A stretch of DNA of 56,095 bases from Pseudopedobacter sp. (GTDB lineage: Bacteria; Bacteroidota; Bacteroidia; Sphingobacteriales; Sphingobacteriaceae): the NCBI GenBank assembly GCA_014378105.1, contig JACMOI010000012.1:1-56095 (forward strand). Direction: 5' to 3'. The position numbers and the translations under genes are program-made. Within the stretch, counting starts at the first letter, position 1. The number at the start of each line of letters is the position of its first letter. The notes below the pieces were generated by a model, which did no database searches, was not told the DNA's origin, and was given only the letters and a program-made list of their open reading frames with translations. Below, in pieces: positions 8,946 through 16,050 of the stretch.

Positions 8946-9152
8946 ATGATAGAATTTATTTTGGAAGGCGAATTTATTCCCTTAATTCAGCTTTTAAAAG
9001 CTACTGATTTAGTTTCATCGGGCGGTGAAGCACAAATGGTAGTGACAGATGGCTCGGTAAAATATAACGGATCAGTTGATTACAGAAAAAGATTGAAAGT
9101 AAGAAAAGGTGACATCATAGAATTTAATGGGCAAAAAATTAAGGTGATATGA
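8946..9152 (+). CDS. S4-domain RNA-binding protein, YbcJ-like
   Basis: A 68-residue single S4 domain of the YbcJ type. It begins MIEFILEGEFIPLIQLLKA, and the RNA-binding alpha-L motif continues through GGEAQMVVTDGSVKYNG and RKRLKVRKGDIIEFNG. The length matches YbcJ (about 70). The start at 8946 is chosen for the match to family length and because the -7 element at 8932 lies just before it. The stop overlaps the aroB start by 4 bases (ATGA), so the two are coupled. The RNA target is unknown, and the link with aroB may be only transcriptional. Confidence 0.85.
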   Translation: MIEFILEGEFIPLIQLLKATDLVSSGGEAQMVVTDGSVKYNGSVDYRKRLKVRKGDIIEFNGQKIKVI

Positions 9153-10210
9153 AACCGATTGAAAATAGCAGCTACGAAGTTTTTTTTGATAACAGCTTAA
9201 AAAGTCTAAATCAGGTTCTTTCTAGAAAGAAATATTCTAAAATTTTCATCTTAACTGATGAAATGACAGGGCAGTATTGCTTGCCAGTTTTACAAGAAAA
9301 ACTTCCAGAATTGACCGATTTTGACATCATAGAAGTCCCAAACGGCGAAGAAAACAAAACTATTGATTTTTGTATCGGTGTTTGGCAAATGCTTTTGGAG
9401 TTTGAAGCAGATAGAAATGCAGTTTTAATTAACTTAGGTGGTGGAGTGGTGACCGATATGGGGGGTTTTGCTGCTTCAACTTTTAAACGTGGAATTGATT
9501 TTATTCAAATTCCAACAACTTTATTATCACAAGTTGATGCATCTATTGGTGGAAAAACTGGTGTGGATCTAAGTGATGTTAAAAATATCATAGGCACATT
9601 TGCACAACCGCAAGCGGTAATTATTGCTACAGATTTCCTTAAGACTTTGGATGAAAGACAAATGACTTCAGGATTTGCCGAAGTAATCAAACATGGAATT
9701 ATAGCTGATGCTGATTTTTTTAAGGAAATAACTGCGTTAGAAAGTGCAAAAGAAATAACTGAAGCTCAAATCTATCATTCTGTGGAGGTTAAAAACAAAG
9801 TAGTTCTAGAAGATCCTTTTGAAAAAGGATTAAGAAAAACTTTAAATTATGGTCATACCATTGGTCATGCTATTGAATCGTGGTCGTTAAAGAATGAAAA
9901 AAAATCGCTTTTACATGGAGAATCTATCGCTCTTGGAATGATTTGCGAGGCTTATTTAGCAAAAGAAATCATCGGGCTATCAGAATCTGATTTAGAATTG
10001 ATTACTTCATCGTTTTTAAAATTCTTTGGGAAATACAAAATTAGACAAGGTATTGAGCAAGAATTGTTAGAAATTATGAAAAATGATAAAAAGAATGTAT
10101 CGGGTAAAATCAATTTCTCTCTACCAAATAAAATTGGTAGATGCCAGTTTGATATTTTTGTTGACGAGAATTTGATTAAAGAAAGTTTGACATTCTATCA
10201 GTCTCTCTAA
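9149..10210 (+). CDS. aroB: 3-dehydroquinate synthase
   Basis: A 353-residue NAD- and zinc-dependent enzyme converting DAHP to 3-dehydroquinate, step 2 of the shikimate pathway. The nucleotide-binding GGGVVTDMGGFAAS lies near residue 95, followed by RGIDFIQIPTTLLSQVDAS and GGKTGVD; the metal-binding region NYGHTIGHAIE is near 235 with a further LHGESIALGM. Length and motif order are normal. It is coupled to the S4 gene by a 4-base overlap. The rest of the pathway follows after a 240-bp spacer holding its own promoter and attenuator, so aroB is in a separate transcription unit or is read into the attenuator. Confidence 0.95.
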   Translation: MKPIENSSYEVFFDNSLKSLNQVLSRKKYSKIFILTDEMTGQYCLPVLQEKLPELTDFDIIEVPNGEENKTIDFCIGVWQMLLEFEADRNAVLINLGGGVVTDMGGFAASTFKRGIDFIQIPTTLLSQVDASIGGKTGVDLSDVKNIIGTFAQPQAVIIATDFLKTLDERQMTSGFAEVIKHGIIADADFFKEITALESAKEITEAQIYHSVEVKNKVVLEDPFEKGLRKTLNYGHTIGHAIESWSLKNEKKSLLHGESIALGMICEAYLAKEIIGLSESDLELITSSFLKFFGKYKIRQGIEQELLEIMKNDKKNVSGKINFSLPNKIGRCQFDIFVDENLIKESLTFYQSL

Positions 10211-10270
10211 ATCATGAAAACTTGTCAATATTTAATTTGGTAAATTAAGAATAAAAAAAATTAAATTTTT

Positions 10271-10303
10271 TTTGTTGTCCATTTAAATTATTATGTACAT
10301 TTG
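10271..10303 (+). promoter_or_regulatory. Consensus Bacteroidota promoter of the pheA leader
   Basis: A TTTG/TTG region at 10271-10277 and a perfect -7 element TACATTTG at 10296-10303 are spaced 18-21 bases apart, as known for Bacteroidota sigma-ABfr promoters. Transcription should begin near 10307-10310, about 10-13 bases before the leader peptide ATG. This is the only promoter in the window where I see both boxes clearly. Confidence 0.7.
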
Positions 10304-10319
10304 ACACAGTAAATAAAAA

Positions 10320-10382
10320 ATGAATAACAACACTACATATTATTTCGGTTACTTTTATTTTAAAAATAAGAGCCGGGACTAA
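10320..10382 (+). CDS. Phe/Tyr-rich attenuator leader peptide (20 aa)
   Basis: A 20-codon frame too short for ordinary gene finding. It begins MNNNTT, then runs YYFGYFYF (4 Tyr, 3 Phe, 1 Gly at codons 7-14), then KNKSRD and TAA. Seven aromatic codons out of eight, just after a consensus promoter and before pheA, is the classic composition of a ribosome-stalling leader for the amino acids made by the operon. Codons 17-20 contain the antiterminator arm (10370-10377). A ribosome that reaches the stop codon would cover that arm; one stalled at the aromatic run would leave it free. No protein function is expected apart from its translation. Confidence 0.85.
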   Translation: MNNNTTYYFGYFYFKNKSRD

Positions 10383-10440
10383 TGTGTAATAAGACATAAA
10401 AACATAAACGAACCCGGCTCAAAAAGCTGGGTTTTTTTTT
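10370..10440 (+). promoter_or_regulatory. Transcription attenuator upstream of pheA
   Basis: Two mutually exclusive hairpins are visible. The antiterminator pairs GAGCCGGG (10370-10377, inside the leader peptide) with CCCGGCTC (10413-10420), 8 perfect bp with a 35-base loop. The terminator pairs 10411-10419 with 10425-10433 (core CCCGGCT with AGCTGGG, one G-U pair) around a 5-base loop and is followed by a T run to 10440. Both use 10413-10419. With ample Phe/Tyr the ribosome sits at 10380 and hides the first arm, so the terminator forms. With scarcity it stalls at 10338-10361 and the antiterminator forms, letting RNA polymerase reach pheA at 10450. Confidence 0.85.
10411..10440 (+). terminator. 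Intrinsic terminator of the pheA attenuator
   Basis: A 9-bp stem (10411-10419 with 10425-10433, one G-U) and a run of nine T (10432-10440), ending 9 bases before the pheA ATG. It is the regulated terminator of the leader. Confidence 0.85.
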
Positions 10441-10449
10441 AGCAAAAAA

Positions 10450-11280
10450 ATGAGTATAAAAAAAAGGGTTGCCATACAAGGAATTAAAGCTTCATTTCAC
10501 GAGGAGGCTGCCTTTAAGTTTTTTGGAGAAGATATTGAAACTATTGAATGTAACTCTTTCAAACAAACTTTTCAAAAACTTGATGCTGGTGAAGCTGATT
10601 ATGTAGTAATGGCGATAGAAAATAGTATTGCGGGCAGTTTATTACCTAATTACTCTCTGCTGAGAGAATATAATTTCCCAGTTATTGGAGAAGTTTATTT
10701 ACTCATTCAATTGCATTTAATGGCTTTACCGGGTGTGAAATTCGAGGATATCAAAACGGTAACCTCACACCCAATCGCCATCCGCCAGTGTGGCGATTTT
10801 TTAGACGATTTTCCATATTTAAAAATTGTAGAAAGTAATGATACAGCAGCATGCGCCAAAAAAATTACCGAAGAAAAACTTATGGATACGGTCGCTATCG
10901 CTAATACTCTGGCTGCTAAACTTTACGGTTTAAATATTTTGGAGAGAAGAATAGAATCTAACAAAAAAAATTATACCCGTTTTTTAATTTTGACTGATAA
11001 ACAAAAAGAAATCAAAAACACCAATAAAGCTTCTTTGTGCTTTCAGGTAAGTAATGATGTAGGTTCGTTAGCTAAAGTTTTAAACATCTTGGCAGAAAAT
11101 GAAATTAACATGAGTAAAATTCAATCTATGCCTGTTTTAGGCAAACGAAACGAATATAATTTTTATGTAGATGTTGAATGGAAGAAAACAGAAAATTATG
11201 AAGATGCTATCCGAAGAATCTTGAAATATACTGTCAACTTTAGTATTATGGGTGAATATTTGAAAAATGATAAAGTGTAG
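10450..11280 (+). CDS. pheA: Prephenate dehydratase
   Basis: A 276-residue monofunctional enzyme converting prephenate to phenylpyruvate, the committed step to phenylalanine. Residues 1-180 form the periplasmic-binding-like catalytic domain (VAIQGIKASFHEEAA, MAIENSIAGS, SHPIAIRQC, and NYTRFLIL with the catalytic Thr). Residues 195-270 form an ACT domain (VSNDVGSLAKVLNILAENEINMSKIQS) that normally binds phenylalanine for feedback inhibition. There is no fused chorismate mutase; that activity is on the next gene. Expression is predicted to be controlled by the leader-peptide attenuator directly upstream. The ATG follows the terminator T run by 9 bases. Confidence 0.95.
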   Translation: MSIKKRVAIQGIKASFHEEAAFKFFGEDIETIECNSFKQTFQKLDAGEADYVVMAIENSIAGSLLPNYSLLREYNFPVIGEVYLLIQLHLMALPGVKFEDIKTVTSHPIAIRQCGDFLDDFPYLKIVESNDTAACAKKITEEKLMDTVAIANTLAAKLYGLNILERRIESNKKNYTRFLILTDKQKEIKNTNKASLCFQVSNDVGSLAKVLNILAENEINMSKIQSMPVLGKRNEYNFYVDVEWKKTENYEDAIRRILKYTVNFSIMGEYLKNDKV

Positions 11281-11347
11281 TTAAGATGAAGAACAAGAAT
11301 TAAATAATTTGAAGTAAATAAGTAAACAATCTAAAATCAAAAATAAA

Positions 11348-12454
11348 ATGAAATTGCATTTAAATATCGAGCCTTTAAGCAATTGGGCTAACGTAACACA
11401 TGAACCTTTCGTCATCTCGGGACCTTGCAGTGCAGAAACTGAAGAACAATTATTAGCAACTGCACACTTGCTAAAAGACACCGGAAAAGTGAGTGTTTTA
11501 AGAGCTGGAATTTGGAAGCCAAGAACTCGTCCAGGAGAATTTGAAGGAATTGGTAGCATTGGATTAGAATGGTTAAAAAGAGCCAAAGCAGAAACTGGTT
11601 TGCCAACAGCAGTAGAGGTTGCTAACGCAAAACATGTGGAGGAAGCCTTAGCTGCAGGAGTTGACATACTTTGGGTGGGTGCAAGATCTACAGTAAATCC
11701 TTTTACTGTGCAAGAAATTGCTGATGCTTTAAAAGGTGTTGATATACCAGTAATGGTTAAAAACCCTATCAATCCTGATCTTTCATTGTGGATAGGCGCT
11801 TTAGAACGAATCAATCAAGCTGGTATTACTAAACTGGCGGCTATACATAGGGGTTTCTCTTCTTTTGAAAAAACTGCTTTCCGTAACGAACCCATGTGGG
11901 ATCTAGCCATCAGCTTAAAGACATTAGTTCCTAATCTTCCGATTATTAATGATCCATCTCATATTTGTGGAAATAGAGAATTATTACCTTTTATCTCTCA
12001 AAAAGCTTTGGATTTAGACATGCAAGGTTTGATGATTGAATCGCATATTGATCCTTCTGTAGCGTGGACAGATGCCAAACAACAAGTGACACCCGCTGCG
12101 TTAAGCGAAATGATTGATGGTTTTGTTTTGCGAAAAGCGGAATCAAAAAATGCTGAATTCGTTGATAAATTAGCTGGCTTAAGAGAAAAAATTGATAAAA
12201 TAGATGATCAGATTTTCCAGAAACTAGGAGAAAGAATGAAAATCGTTTCTCAAATTGGAGAGTACAAAAGAGATAATAATGTAACCATTCTACAGGTTTC
12301 GCGTTGGGATGAAATCTTACAAAAGAGAACGGCATATGGATCTGCTCTAAGTTTAGAAAAAGACTTTACTGAGAAAGTTTTAGAATTAATTCATAGCGAA
12401 TCAATCCGTAAACAAACAGCTATCATGAATGCCATTAAAGCCGAAATGAGTTAA
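11348..12454 (+). CDS. Bifunctional DAHP synthase / chorismate mutase
   Basis: A 368-residue fusion. Residues 1-255 are a type I DAHP synthase of the beta (KDO8P-like) subgroup, joining phosphoenolpyruvate and erythrose 4-phosphate (ISGPCSAETEEQL, GIWKPRTRPGEFEG, MVKNPINPDL, AAIHRGF, NDPSHICGNRE). Residues 275-365 are an AroQ chorismate mutase helix bundle (LAGLREKIDKIDDQIFQKLGERM). The order DAHPS-CM is typical of Bacteroidota, whereas Bacillus has the reverse; the mutase part may serve as an allosteric sensor. It lies 67 bp after pheA and 2 bp before aroA, so it is within the attenuated operon. Confidence 0.95.
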   Translation: MKLHLNIEPLSNWANVTHEPFVISGPCSAETEEQLLATAHLLKDTGKVSVLRAGIWKPRTRPGEFEGIGSIGLEWLKRAKAETGLPTAVEVANAKHVEEALAAGVDILWVGARSTVNPFTVQEIADALKGVDIPVMVKNPINPDLSLWIGALERINQAGITKLAAIHRGFSSFEKTAFRNEPMWDLAISLKTLVPNLPIINDPSHICGNRELLPFISQKALDLDMQGLMIESHIDPSVAWTDAKQQVTPAALSEMIDGFVLRKAESKNAEFVDKLAGLREKIDKIDDQIFQKLGERMKIVSQIGEYKRDNNVTILQVSRWDEILQKRTAYGSALSLEKDFTEKVLELIHSESIRKQTAIMNAIKAEMS

Positions 12455-12456
12455 TA

Positions 12457-13686
12457 ATGATATCTATTCTTATTCAAAAAGCAAATTTAAAGAAAGAAGA
12501 AACCATTTGGTTAACAGGCTCAAAAAGCGAAAGTAATCGAGCTTTAATTTTATCAGCTTTGAGCCAAGGAAAAGTTATAATTAACAATATTTCGGCTGCG
12601 GCAGATACAGTTACCTTAAATGGAATATTAAACCATCCCGAGCAAGACATTATCAATGTTGGCCCTGCAGGTACGGCGATGCGCTTTTTGACTGCTTATT
12701 ATGCTTTTAAAGGTAAAGAAGTAGAGATTACAGGTTCCGATAGGATGAAGCAACGTCCTATCGGGATTTTGGTAAATGCGCTAAAAAGCTTAGGTGCCCA
12801 AATTTCTTATTTAGAAAATGATGGTTATCCTCCAGTAAAAATCAACGGACCTTTTGAGCAAACTCATCGGCACATTCTTATCAGAGGTGATATTAGTTCT
12901 CAATTTTTAACTGCCTTATTGATGCTTGGAAGTTCTTTAGAGCAGGGTTTACAGTTAGAAATAATGGATGAACTTACCTCTAAACCTTATGTAGACATGA
13001 CTTTATCCATGTTGGAACAATGTGGAATTAATTATTCTTGGGAAGGCGATACCATCGAAATTACGCCTCAGGAGTTTAAGCCAACAACACTAACAATCGA
13101 ACCTGATTGGAGTGCTGCTTCCTACTGGTATAGCGTTGTTGCGCTATCAGAAAATATGAAAGTTCATTTGCCTAACTTAAAGAAAGATAGTTTGCAGGGC
13201 GATAGTGCTATCGTTCTAATTATGAATTTATTTGGAGTAGAAACTACTTTTTCTGAAGATGGGATTACTATAGAAAAGGTAGTTCATGAGATAAAACTAC
13301 AAACTTTAGACTTTAAGGAATGTCCGGATTTAGCCCAAACAGTCATTGTTTGCTCAGCTTTGCAAGGCAAAGAATTTAGCTTTTCAGGATTAGAAACTTT
13401 AAAAATTAAGGAAACTGATCGTATACTGGCTTTGCAAACAGAATTAGCAAAAATTGGCGTAAAATTAATAGAAACACAAGCTGATGTTTATCAATTAGAT
13501 TGTCAAGAATTAGCTATTCCAAATAAAATTACCATTGCAACTTACGAGGACCATCGAATGGCAATGGCTTTTGCGCCAATGGCCATGATGATTAATGAAG
13601 TGACCATTGAAGAATATAAAGTTGTGGAGAAATCATATCCTCATTTCTGGGAAGATTTTAAGAAATTAGGCTTTGAAATAACATAG
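12457..13686 (+). CDS. aroA: 3-phosphoshikimate 1-carboxyvinyltransferase (EPSP synthase)
   Basis: A 409-residue enzyme that joins phosphoenolpyruvate to shikimate 3-phosphate. The substrate-binding GSKSESNRALILSAL lies near residue 22, NVGPAGTAMRF near 67, the RPIGILVNALKSLGA region near 105, and the C-terminal KETDRI and YEDHRMAMAFAP motifs near 315 and 363. It is slightly shorter than the E. coli enzyme (427) but complete. It starts 2 bp after the DAHPS-CM stop. A 109-bp spacer with low-complexity repeats separates it from aroC, which may therefore have its own promoter. Confidence 0.95.
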   Translation: MISILIQKANLKKEETIWLTGSKSESNRALILSALSQGKVIINNISAAADTVTLNGILNHPEQDIINVGPAGTAMRFLTAYYAFKGKEVEITGSDRMKQRPIGILVNALKSLGAQISYLENDGYPPVKINGPFEQTHRHILIRGDISSQFLTALLMLGSSLEQGLQLEIMDELTSKPYVDMTLSMLEQCGINYSWEGDTIEITPQEFKPTTLTIEPDWSAASYWYSVVALSENMKVHLPNLKKDSLQGDSAIVLIMNLFGVETTFSEDGITIEKVVHEIKLQTLDFKECPDLAQTVIVCSALQGKEFSFSGLETLKIKETDRILALQTELAKIGVKLIETQADVYQLDCQELAIPNKITIATYEDHRMAMAFAPMAMMINEVTIEEYKVVEKSYPHFWEDFKKLGFEIT

Positions 13687-13703
13687 CATTATTTTAGTAT
13701 CAG

Positions 13704-13794
13704 GTATCAAGAACTTGATTGATTTAAATATTAATTTATGTAGTGAGTTAGAAGAAAAATCTTGATACTTTATACTCAATACTTTATACTTTAA
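13704..13794. repeat. Low-complexity spacer with inverted repeat before aroC
   Basis: GTATCAAGA (13704-13712) is repeated inverted at 13760-13768, and 13764-13794 is made of near-repeats of ACTTTATACT ending at the aroC start. Similar CTTT/TACT runs precede purM and ssrA. Confidence 0.6.
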
Positions 13795-13795
13795 C

Positions 13796-14890
13796 ATGGC
13801 AGGAAACTCATTCGGGCAAGTTTTTAAAATAACCACTTTTGGCGAGTCTCATGGAGAAGCTATTGGCGTAATTATCGATGGCTGCCCACCAAATATCGAA
13901 GTCGATTTAGACTTCATTCAAAACGAACTCGATAAGCGTAAACCTGGTCAATCGAAAATTACTACGCAAAGAAAAGAATCTGATACTTTTCAAATTCTAT
14001 CCGGAGTCTTCGAAGGTAAAACAACAGGCACTCCTTTAGCAATTGTGATACCCAATGAAGATCAAAAATCAAAAGATTACGATCATAATAAAGATACTTT
14101 TCGTCCTTCTCATGCTGATTATACTTACCAAGCAAAATACAGCATCAGAGATCATCGCGGTGGTGGACGTTCCTCTGCCCGAGAAACGGCTGCTCGTGTG
14201 GCTGCTGGTGCAATCGCAAAACTTTATTTACAGCAAAAAGGGATTGATGTACTGGCGCATGTGAGTAGCGTTGGTAAATTAGATGCTCCAGAAGTCGAAA
14301 TTACCAATGCTGAAGAGTTTATCAATCTAAGAGAAAATAATATTGTTAGATGTGTTGATGCCTTAACAGCCGAAAAAATGATTGCTTTGATTGACGGCAT
14401 CCGTAAAGAAGGCGATACCATTGGTGGAAAGATTACCTGCTATATTAAAAACTGTCCAGTTGGTTTAGGAGAGCCCGTTTTCGATAAATTACATGCCGAT
14501 TTAGGTAAAGCCATGTTGAGCATCAATGCCGTTCACGGTTTTGATTATGGTTCTGGTTTTGATGGTTCAATCATGCGAGGTTCTCAGCATAACGATATTT
14601 TCCAAACTGATGGTAATGGAAAAATCTCTACCAAAACCAATTTTTCTGGTGGTGTGCAAGGCGGAATATCTAACGGAATGGATATAAATTTTAGGGTAGC
14701 TTTTAAACCAGTTGCCACCATTATGAGCAATCAGGAAACGGTAAACAAAGCAGGTGAAGCTTCAGAAATTAAAGGAAAAGGTCGTCATGATCCTTGTGTG
14801 GTTCCAAGAGCAGTAGCTATTGTAGAGGCGATGGCGGCTTTGGTAATTATAGACCATTATTTAAGAAATCAACTTTATCAATCTCAATAA
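13796..14890 (+). CDS. aroC: Chorismate synthase
   Basis: A 364-residue FMN-dependent lyase making chorismate from EPSP, the last common step of aromatic biosynthesis. Signatures are [17 protein letters not shown] near residue 15, the [13 protein letters not shown] and [17 protein letters not shown] region near 105-140, and the C-terminal [18 protein letters not shown]. Length matches the family. It is followed 2 bp later by a small HEFGH protein gene in the same direction. The flavin-binding His and Arg residues of the family appear intact. Confidence 0.96.
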   Translation: MAGNSFGQVFKITTFGESHGEAIGVIIDGCPPNIEVDLDFIQNELDKRKPGQSKITTQRKESDTFQILSGVFEGKTTGTPLAIVIPNEDQKSKDYDHNKDTFRPSHADYTYQAKYSIRDHRGGGRSSARETAARVAAGAIAKLYLQQKGIDVLAHVSSVGKLDAPEVEITNAEEFINLRENNIVRCVDALTAEKMIALIDGIRKEGDTIGGKITCYIKNCPVGLGEPVFDKLHADLGKAMLSINAVHGFDYGSGFDGSIMRGSQHNDIFQTDGNGKISTKTNFSGGVQGGISNGMDINFRVAFKPVATIMSNQETVNKAGEASEIKGKGRHDPCVVPRAVAIVEAMAALVIIDHYLRNQLYQSQ

Positions 14891-14892
14891 GC

Positions 14893-15264
14893 TTGATCAA
14901 ACTTGCTGGTGTATTTGATGGTGTGAAAATCTATGAATCTCAATTAATTGGAGAAGGACATGGAATTACGCTCCCAGAATTTGGAATCTTTTTATCTTCT
15001 GATAGCTATTCTTTAAAAAAAGATTTATGGCTTGTAAAACACGAGTTTGGACATATACTTCAATTTAAAGAGCAAGGATCTTATAAATTTTATACTCAAA
15101 TTGGGATTCCAAGTTTGTGGAGTGCGATTCAACAAAATACTCAAAAAAATCATTTACATAAAAATCATCCAGTTGAAGTAGATGCCAACTTAAAATCCTA
15201 TCAATATTTTAATTCTCCTAAAGATTGGCCTGTCGTTAGATTTCCTATATTTAAAAAAGATTAA
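14893..15264 (+). CDS. Small HExxH-motif protein, hypothetical
   Basis: About 123 residues if it starts at TTG 14893, 2 bp after the aroC stop. The open frame extends back to an ATG at 14794 inside aroC, but those residues are clearly aroC in another frame. The only recognisable motif is HEFGH near residue 53, the zinc-metallopeptidase HExxH pattern, followed by KSYQYF and KDWPVVRFP. There is no signal peptide and no obvious third zinc ligand, so an active peptidase is not established. It is 8 bp before the metallo-beta-lactamase-fold gene, so it belongs to the end of the aro operon. Confidence 0.65.
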   Translation: MIKLAGVFDGVKIYESQLIGEGHGITLPEFGIFLSSDSYSLKKDLWLVKHEFGHILQFKEQGSYKFYTQIGIPSLWSAIQQNTQKNHLHKNHPVEVDANLKSYQYFNSPKDWPVVRFPIFKKD

Positions 15265-15272
15265 TTTATTCT

Positions 15273-16004
15273 ATGAAATTGACAATTATAGGTGCGGGAG
15301 ATGCTTTTGGGAGTGAAGGAAACTTGAATACCTGTTTTCATCTAGAAAATGAAAATATTCGAATTCTATTAGATTGTGGAGCTACTTCTTTAGTCGGTTT
15401 AAAGAAAAATCAATTAGAACCTGCTCATTTAGATTTCATTTTAATCAGCCATTTACATGGTGACCATTTTGGAGGTTTGCCTTTTTTATTACTTGATTTA
15501 TTTCGCGGCAATCGAATAAAAACCTTGACCATCATCGGTCCTAAAGGCATCGAGAAAAAGACTTTAGCTTTATTAGAACTTTTATATCCAGAAGTGCAAA
15601 CAGACCTAGATTTTAGGTTGATTCTGTTTAAAGAATATCAAACAAATCAGTTATTAGAAACTGACTACTTTAAATTACAAGCTTTTCCAGTTATTCATTC
15701 TGCTCCTTCTCTTCCGCATGGATTAAAACTTTTTATTGAGGATAAGATTATTGCTTTTAGCGGCGATACCGAATGGACAGACACTTTAATAGAACTTTCA
15801 AAAGCTGCTGATTTATTTATCTGCGAATGTAATTTTTATGAAAAAGAAAGTAAAGGGCATTTGAACTATAAAACGATTATCCGAAAACAGGAAGAGTTTA
15901 AATGTAAACATATTTTACTTTCTCATTTAGGTGAAGATGCATTAGCAAATCAAGATCATTTTAAGATTCCTATTGCTAAAGATGGCATGGAAATTAGTAT
16001 ATAA
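15273..16004 (+). CDS. Metallo-beta-lactamase-fold hydrolase, RNase Z-like
   Basis: A 243-residue protein with the MBL zinc motif SHLHGDHFGG near residue 60, a later HSAPSLPHG, FSGDTEW near 165 and the final SHLGEDAL, all in the order of RNase Z-like MBL proteins. It is shorter than true RNase Z (about 305) and lacks the flexible arm, so tRNA processing is unlikely; a phosphodiesterase or other hydrolase is possible. It is the last gene of the aroC run, 8 bp after the HEFGH protein, and is ended by a strong bidirectional terminator. Confidence 0.82.
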   Translation: MKLTIIGAGDAFGSEGNLNTCFHLENENIRILLDCGATSLVGLKKNQLEPAHLDFILISHLHGDHFGGLPFLLLDLFRGNRIKTLTIIGPKGIEKKTLALLELLYPEVQTDLDFRLILFKEYQTNQLLETDYFKLQAFPVIHSAPSLPHGLKLFIEDKIIAFSGDTEWTDTLIELSKAADLFICECNFYEKESKGHLNYKTIIRKQEEFKCKHILLSHLGEDALANQDHFKIPIAKDGMEISI

Positions 16005-16040
16005 CAAAAAAGCCATTTCTTCTGAAATGGCTTTTTTGTT
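16003..16040. terminator. Bidirectional intrinsic terminator
   Basis: A 17-bp stem (16003-16019 with 16024-16040) with a 4-base loop, an A run on one side and a T run on the other. It separates the convergent MBL-fold gene and the S9 peptidase gene. Confidence 0.9.
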
Positions 16041-16050
16041 ATGAGAAATT

